Assembly (NCBI GenBank): GCA_014380205.1
Contig: JACMKH010000226.1
Location: 1 to 22,084 of the forward strand
Direction of reading: 5' to 3'
DNA from: Sphingomonadaceae bacterium
Lineage (GTDB): Bacteria > Pseudomonadota > Alphaproteobacteria > Sphingomonadales > Sphingomonadaceae
Length of the DNA stretch: 22,084 nt
Part shown: one piece after another, positions 19,136 to 22,084 of the stretch
How the letters are laid out: each line of letters starts with the position of its first letter
Numbering within the stretch: position 1 is the stretch's first letter
Position numbers and translations under genes: made by a program
The notes under the pieces: generated by a model
What the model saw: only the letters and a program-made list of their open reading frames with translations
What the model was told of the DNA's origin: nothing
Database searches by the model: none

Positions 19136-20515
19136 TCAGCCCGACTTCGCCTTGCGCGCGCCCATCATCTCACGGAACCTGCGCGCCCATCCGGGCTTCG
19201 CCTGTTGCTTACCGCGTGCGAGCGCGAGCGCACCCGCTTCCACATCCGCGGTCACGACCGAACCCGCACCCACGATCGAGCCCTCGCCGATTGTCACCGG
19301 CGCGACCAGCGCGCTGTTCGAGCCGATGAACGCGCCCGCACCGATCTCGGTACGGTATTTGAAGAAGCCGTCATAGTTGCAGGTGATCGTCCCCGCGCCA
19401 ATGTTCGCGCCGGGGCCGACGGACGCGTCGCCGATGTAGCTCAGATGGTTGACCTTGGCGCCGGGGCCGAGCACCGCCTTCTTGATCTCGACGAAATTGC
19501 CTACCTTCGCCCCCTCACCGATCTCTGCGCCCGGGCGGAGACGGGCGTAGGGACCGATCGCGGCGCCCGCTTTCACGATGGCGCCTTCAATATCGCTGAA
19601 GGCGTGGATCGTGACGCGATCGCCGATCGCGACGCCCGGTCCAAAGCGGACATTGGGTTCGATCACGACGTCGCGGCCGACGACCGTGTCATGGCTAAAC
19701 CAGACCGTATCGGGATCGACCAAGGTCGCCCCCTCGGCCATCGCGCACGCACGTCGGCGCGCCTGCCAGTCGCGTTCGACCGCCGCGAGCTCGGCACGGC
19801 TGTTGATCCCGGCCACCTCCCATGCCTCGGCCTCGATTACCGCTGAATGACGGTCCTCAGCTTGCGCGACCATCACCAGATCGGGCAGATAATATTCGCC
19901 CTGCGCATTGGCGTTGCCGACCCTGGCGAGCAGCGCGAACATGTCGGTCGCGCGCGCGACGATCAGCCCCGAATTGCACAGCTTGATCGCGCGCTCCTCT
20001 GCGGTCGCATCCTTGAACTCGACCATCTTAGCGATGCGCCCGTCGCCCTCGGCGGCAATCCGGCCATAGGCGGCGGCGTCGGCGGGGCGGAAGCCGAGCA
20101 CGACACTCGCGGGCGCGTCCTCCGCATGGAGACGCGAGAGCATCGCGGCGACGGTCTCGGCCCGGACCATCGGAACATCGCCGTAGGTCGCGAGGACATC
20201 GCCCTCGAAGCCCCTGAGCGCCTCGCTCGCCTGGAGCACGGCATGGCCCGTGCCCAGCTGCTCGGCCTGTTCGACGACCTCGCCGCCCATCGCCTCGACC
20301 AGCGGCGCGACCTGGTCGCGCCCCTGGCCCAGCACGACGACCATTCTCGCGGGCGAGAGCCGGGCGAGCTCGGCCATGACATGACCGAGCATCGGCCGCC
20401 CCGCGATCGGGTGCACCACCTTGTGGAGATCGGACTTCATCCGCGTGCCCTTGCCCGCGGCGAGGATCACCGCGGCGAAGGGGCCAGGAACGGCCGGCGT
20501 CTCGCCCTCGCTCAT
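19136..20515 (-). CDS. glmU: Bifunctional UDP-GlcNAc pyrophosphorylase / glucosamine-1-phosphate acetyltransferase
   Basis: The product has 459 residues from the ATG at 20515, close to the E. coli length. The N-terminal uridyltransferase domain has LAAGKGTRMKSDLHKV, EQLGTGHAV and YGDVPM. The C-terminal domain is a left-handed beta-helix with hexapeptide repeats (for example VTIHAFSDIEGAIVKAGA and IGDASVGPGANIGAGT) that acetylates glucosamine-1-phosphate. Together with GlmS, and GlmM encoded elsewhere, it completes UDP-GlcNAc synthesis. It is divergent from the HAD phosphatase gene with 64 nt between starts. Confidence 0.96.
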   Translation of the reverse strand: MSEGETPAVPGPFAAVILAAGKGTRMKSDLHKVVHPIAGRPMLGHVMAELARLSPARMVVVLGQGRDQVAPLVEAMGGEVVEQAEQLGTGHAVLQASEALRGFEGDVLATYGDVPMVRAETVAAMLSRLHAEDAPASVVLGFRPADAAAYGRIAAEGDGRIAKMVEFKDATAEERAIKLCNSGLIVARATDMFALLARVGNANAQGEYYLPDLVMVAQAEDRHSAVIEAEAWEVAGINSRAELAAVERDWQARRRACAMAEGATLVDPDTVWFSHDTVVGRDVVIEPNVRFGPGVAIGDRVTIHAFSDIEGAIVKAGAAIGPYARLRPGAEIGEGAKVGNFVEIKKAVLGPGAKVNHLSYIGDASVGPGANIGAGTITCNYDGFFKYRTEIGAGAFIGSNSALVAPVTIGEGSIVGAGSVVTADVEAGALALARGKQQAKPGWARRFREMMGARKAKSG

Positions 20516-20579
20516 CGCGCGCGCTCTGCCAGCAATTGCTTGCCATTTCCATAGCGGCGCGGGCAGGAGCCGCCGCGCG

Positions 20580-21251
20580 ATGGCTGCCTTCCCATTCGAC
20601 ATCATCGGCTTCGATCTCGACGGCACCTTGCTCGACACGAGCGGCGATCTGCTCGCCGCGACCAACCATGCGCTCGCGCTCGCCGACCGCCCGCCGCTGA
20701 CCGCCAAGGCGATCCGGCCGATGATCGGCGGCGGCGCCAGGCTGATGCTCCAGAAGGGACTGGACGCGAGCGGCGGCGGCGATGTCGAGGCGTTCAAGCC
20801 CACCTATCGCGCGCTGCTCGAACATTACGAAGCCAACATCGCGGTCCACACGCGGCCCTTTCCCGGCGCGGTCGAGGCGATCGTCGAGCTCGCCGCGCTG
20901 GGCGTAGAGGCCGCCGTCGTCACGAACAAGTTCGAGCGTTTCGCCATAAAGCTGCTCGCCGAGCTCGGCCTTGCCGCCCGCTTCGGCTGCGTGATCGGCG
21001 GCGACACGTTGGGCAAGGGCCTCTCGAAACCCCACCGCGCCCCGATCGACGAGATGCTCCGCCGCTGCGGCTGCGCGCGCGCGGCCTTCGTCGGCGATTC
21101 GGCCTTCGACATGATGGCCGCGAGGAATGCTGGAATTCCCGCGATCGCGGTGAGCTTCGGTTTCCTCAGCGGGCCGGTCGCCGAACTGGAGGCCGACGCG
21201 GTGATCGACAGCTTTGACGAACTTATCCCGACGCTGAGACGGCTGGGCTAG
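20580..21251 (+). CDS. gph: HAD-family phosphatase, phosphoglycolate phosphatase type
   Basis: The product has 223 residues from the ATG at 20580, with AGGAG about 10 nt upstream. HAD motifs are complete: I, FDLDGTLLDT with nucleophile Asp and acid Asp; II, VVTNK; III, lysine in LSKPHRAP; IV, FVGDSAFDMMAARNAG. A helical cap of the Gph type sits between motifs I and II. The likely substrate is 2-phosphoglycolate, but related HAD enzymes with other phosphoesters look the same. The 3' end overlaps the convergent nucleotidyltransferase gene by 29 nt. Confidence 0.88.
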   Translation: MAAFPFDIIGFDLDGTLLDTSGDLLAATNHALALADRPPLTAKAIRPMIGGGARLMLQKGLDASGGGDVEAFKPTYRALLEHYEANIAVHTRPFPGAVEAIVELAALGVEAAVVTNKFERFAIKLLAELGLAARFGCVIGGDTLGKGLSKPHRAPIDEMLRRCGCARAAFVGDSAFDMMAARNAGIPAIAVSFGFLSGPVAELEADAVIDSFDELIPTLRRLG

Positions 21252-22084
21252 CCCCCCCCTTGCGCCACTTGGTCCAAAGATGCCGAGCGAGCATCGCGGG
21301 CGGCATGCGCAGCCAGTGCGAACGGATGTAGAAGGCGAGGCGGAGCGGCTTGCGCGTCGCGCGGCCCCAGCCGTCTCGGGCGAGTAGGCGGCGGCTGTAT
21401 AGCGTGTCGGCGGGATGGGCACGGCCGGCGAGGTCGCCGTCGATCGGTGTTCCGTAGAGACTTTCGGTGAGGCGCAACGCGCGGGCGACGTGCGGGGTGA
21501 GTTGGTGGCGGTTCGCGCGCTCTTCCAGCGCCTCCCAAAAACCGTCGCGCTCGCCGAAATCGCGCAGCAGGCGGTCGATATCCCATAGGTTGCGGAGCCC
21601 GCCGGCGAGGTCACCATCGGCGAAGAGGTGAGCGGCGGCGTGGCAGATCATGTCGGGAGGCGCGAGGACGAACAAGCCGTTACCGAGCGGCTCGGCCGCG
21701 TCGAGCATCGCCGCCGCGTCCGGCGTGGGCCGCGCGGTGAGCGGAAGCACGGTATGATGCACATCGATCATCCGGTCGCGCTCCTTATGGATCAGCGGCG
21801 GCAGCTCGTGCATCCAGCGGCGGTAATATTGGTCGTCATAGACGTCCTGCTTGACCCATTCCCAGCCGCCGCGCTCGATCAGCGCGCATTCGACCGCATC
21901 GAGGCCCGTGCGGCGCACGATAATGTCGAGATCTCCGATCGAGCGGCCGACGCCCGCGCTTAGCCCCGCCGCGACATAGGCGGTCCCCTTGAGCAGCACG
22001 ATGCGCTCGCCCGTCTCCGCGAGCGCTCGCCACGCCATCTCGGCCTCCCACAGCGCCTGCCGCCGCGCATGCTCGGCCGCGGCG
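21223..22084 (-). CDS. Nucleotidyltransferase-family protein, 5'-truncated by the window edge
   Basis: The frame stays open past the ATG at 22038 to the end of the window (in-frame HARRQALWEAEMAWRAL), in the helical register expected before the conserved core, so the true start lies outside. The core has LLKGTAYVAAGL followed by GRSIGDLDIIVRR, matching the KG and DxD elements of the large putative nucleotidyltransferase family often found near polysaccharide or peptide-modification genes. MIDVHHTVLPL and DMICHAAAHLFAD are further family-like helices. Substrate and reaction are unknown. The C-terminus is basic and overlaps gph. Confidence 0.8.
   Translation of the reverse strand, partial: AAAEHARRQALWEAEMAWRALAETGERIVLLKGTAYVAAGLSAGVGRSIGDLDIIVRRTGLDAVECALIERGGWEWVKQDVYDDQYYRRWMHELPPLIHKERDRMIDVHHTVLPLTARPTPDAAAMLDAAEPLGNGLFVLAPPDMICHAAAHLFADGDLAGGLRNLWDIDRLLRDFGERDGFWEALEERANRHQLTPHVARALRLTESLYGTPIDGDLAGRAHPADTLYSRRLLARDGWGRATRKPLRLAFYIRSHWLRMPPAMLARHLWTKWRKGGASPAVSASG

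Noticed and set aside
20516..20803. Longer N-terminus for glmU
   Set aside because: It would overlap gph antisense and add a sequence with no family similarity. The ATG at 20515 gives the normal length.

Overview
The window reads as chromosomal DNA of an alphaproteobacterium, most likely a sphingomonad. The evidence is high GC with codons ending in G or C in nearly every gene, a Tgt very like the Zymomonas/sphingomonad enzyme, a bifunctional CysNC, an IF-1 with a basic tail, and short GC-rich 19-nt palindromes between genes. I made this assignment from memory of family sequences, without a search.

Layout. pyrG (152-1789, +) is followed by a visibly lower-GC block of about 3.4 kb. That block carries a tightly spaced two-gene operon on the minus strand: a Ser/Thr protein kinase fused to a SAMHD1/dGTPase-like HD domain that appears to have lost its metal ligands (2525-4849), then a Fic-domain protein (1877-2521). 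An orphan stretch (4850-5759) ends in a mosaic of short direct repeats and returns to the host-like background. Next come two small conserved-looking ORFs, infA, and a cupin protein with a low-complexity linker. tgt diverges from the cupin gene and is followed by a PAPS-type sulfotransferase. A dienelactone hydrolase-like gene (-) and an exported S9 prolyl-oligopeptidase-family peptidase (+) follow. A minus-strand cluster cysD-cysNC-GFA protein comes next, with consecutive genes overlapping as TGATG. glmS (-) and glmU (-) are separated by two plus-strand genes for exported proteins, the second a DUF2846 member. The window closes with a gph-like HAD phosphatase (+) and the C-terminal part of a nucleotidyltransferase-family protein (-) that runs off the end.

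How the genes relate. CysD and CysNC make APS and then PAPS, the donor used by the sulfotransferase about 3.2 kb away. GlmS and GlmU are the first and last enzymes of UDP-GlcNAc synthesis. pyrG, infA, tgt, glmS and glmU are housekeeping.

The best candidate for an undescribed system is the kinase/pseudo-HD + Fic operon. Its composition differs from the flanks, it sits directly behind pyrG, and it combines a signalling kinase, a nucleotide-sensor-like HD fold without catalytic residues, and a Fic protein with an altered signature motif. A defence, toxin or stress role is inference only. A second solid oddity is a Tgt that lacks all three zinc-binding cysteines.
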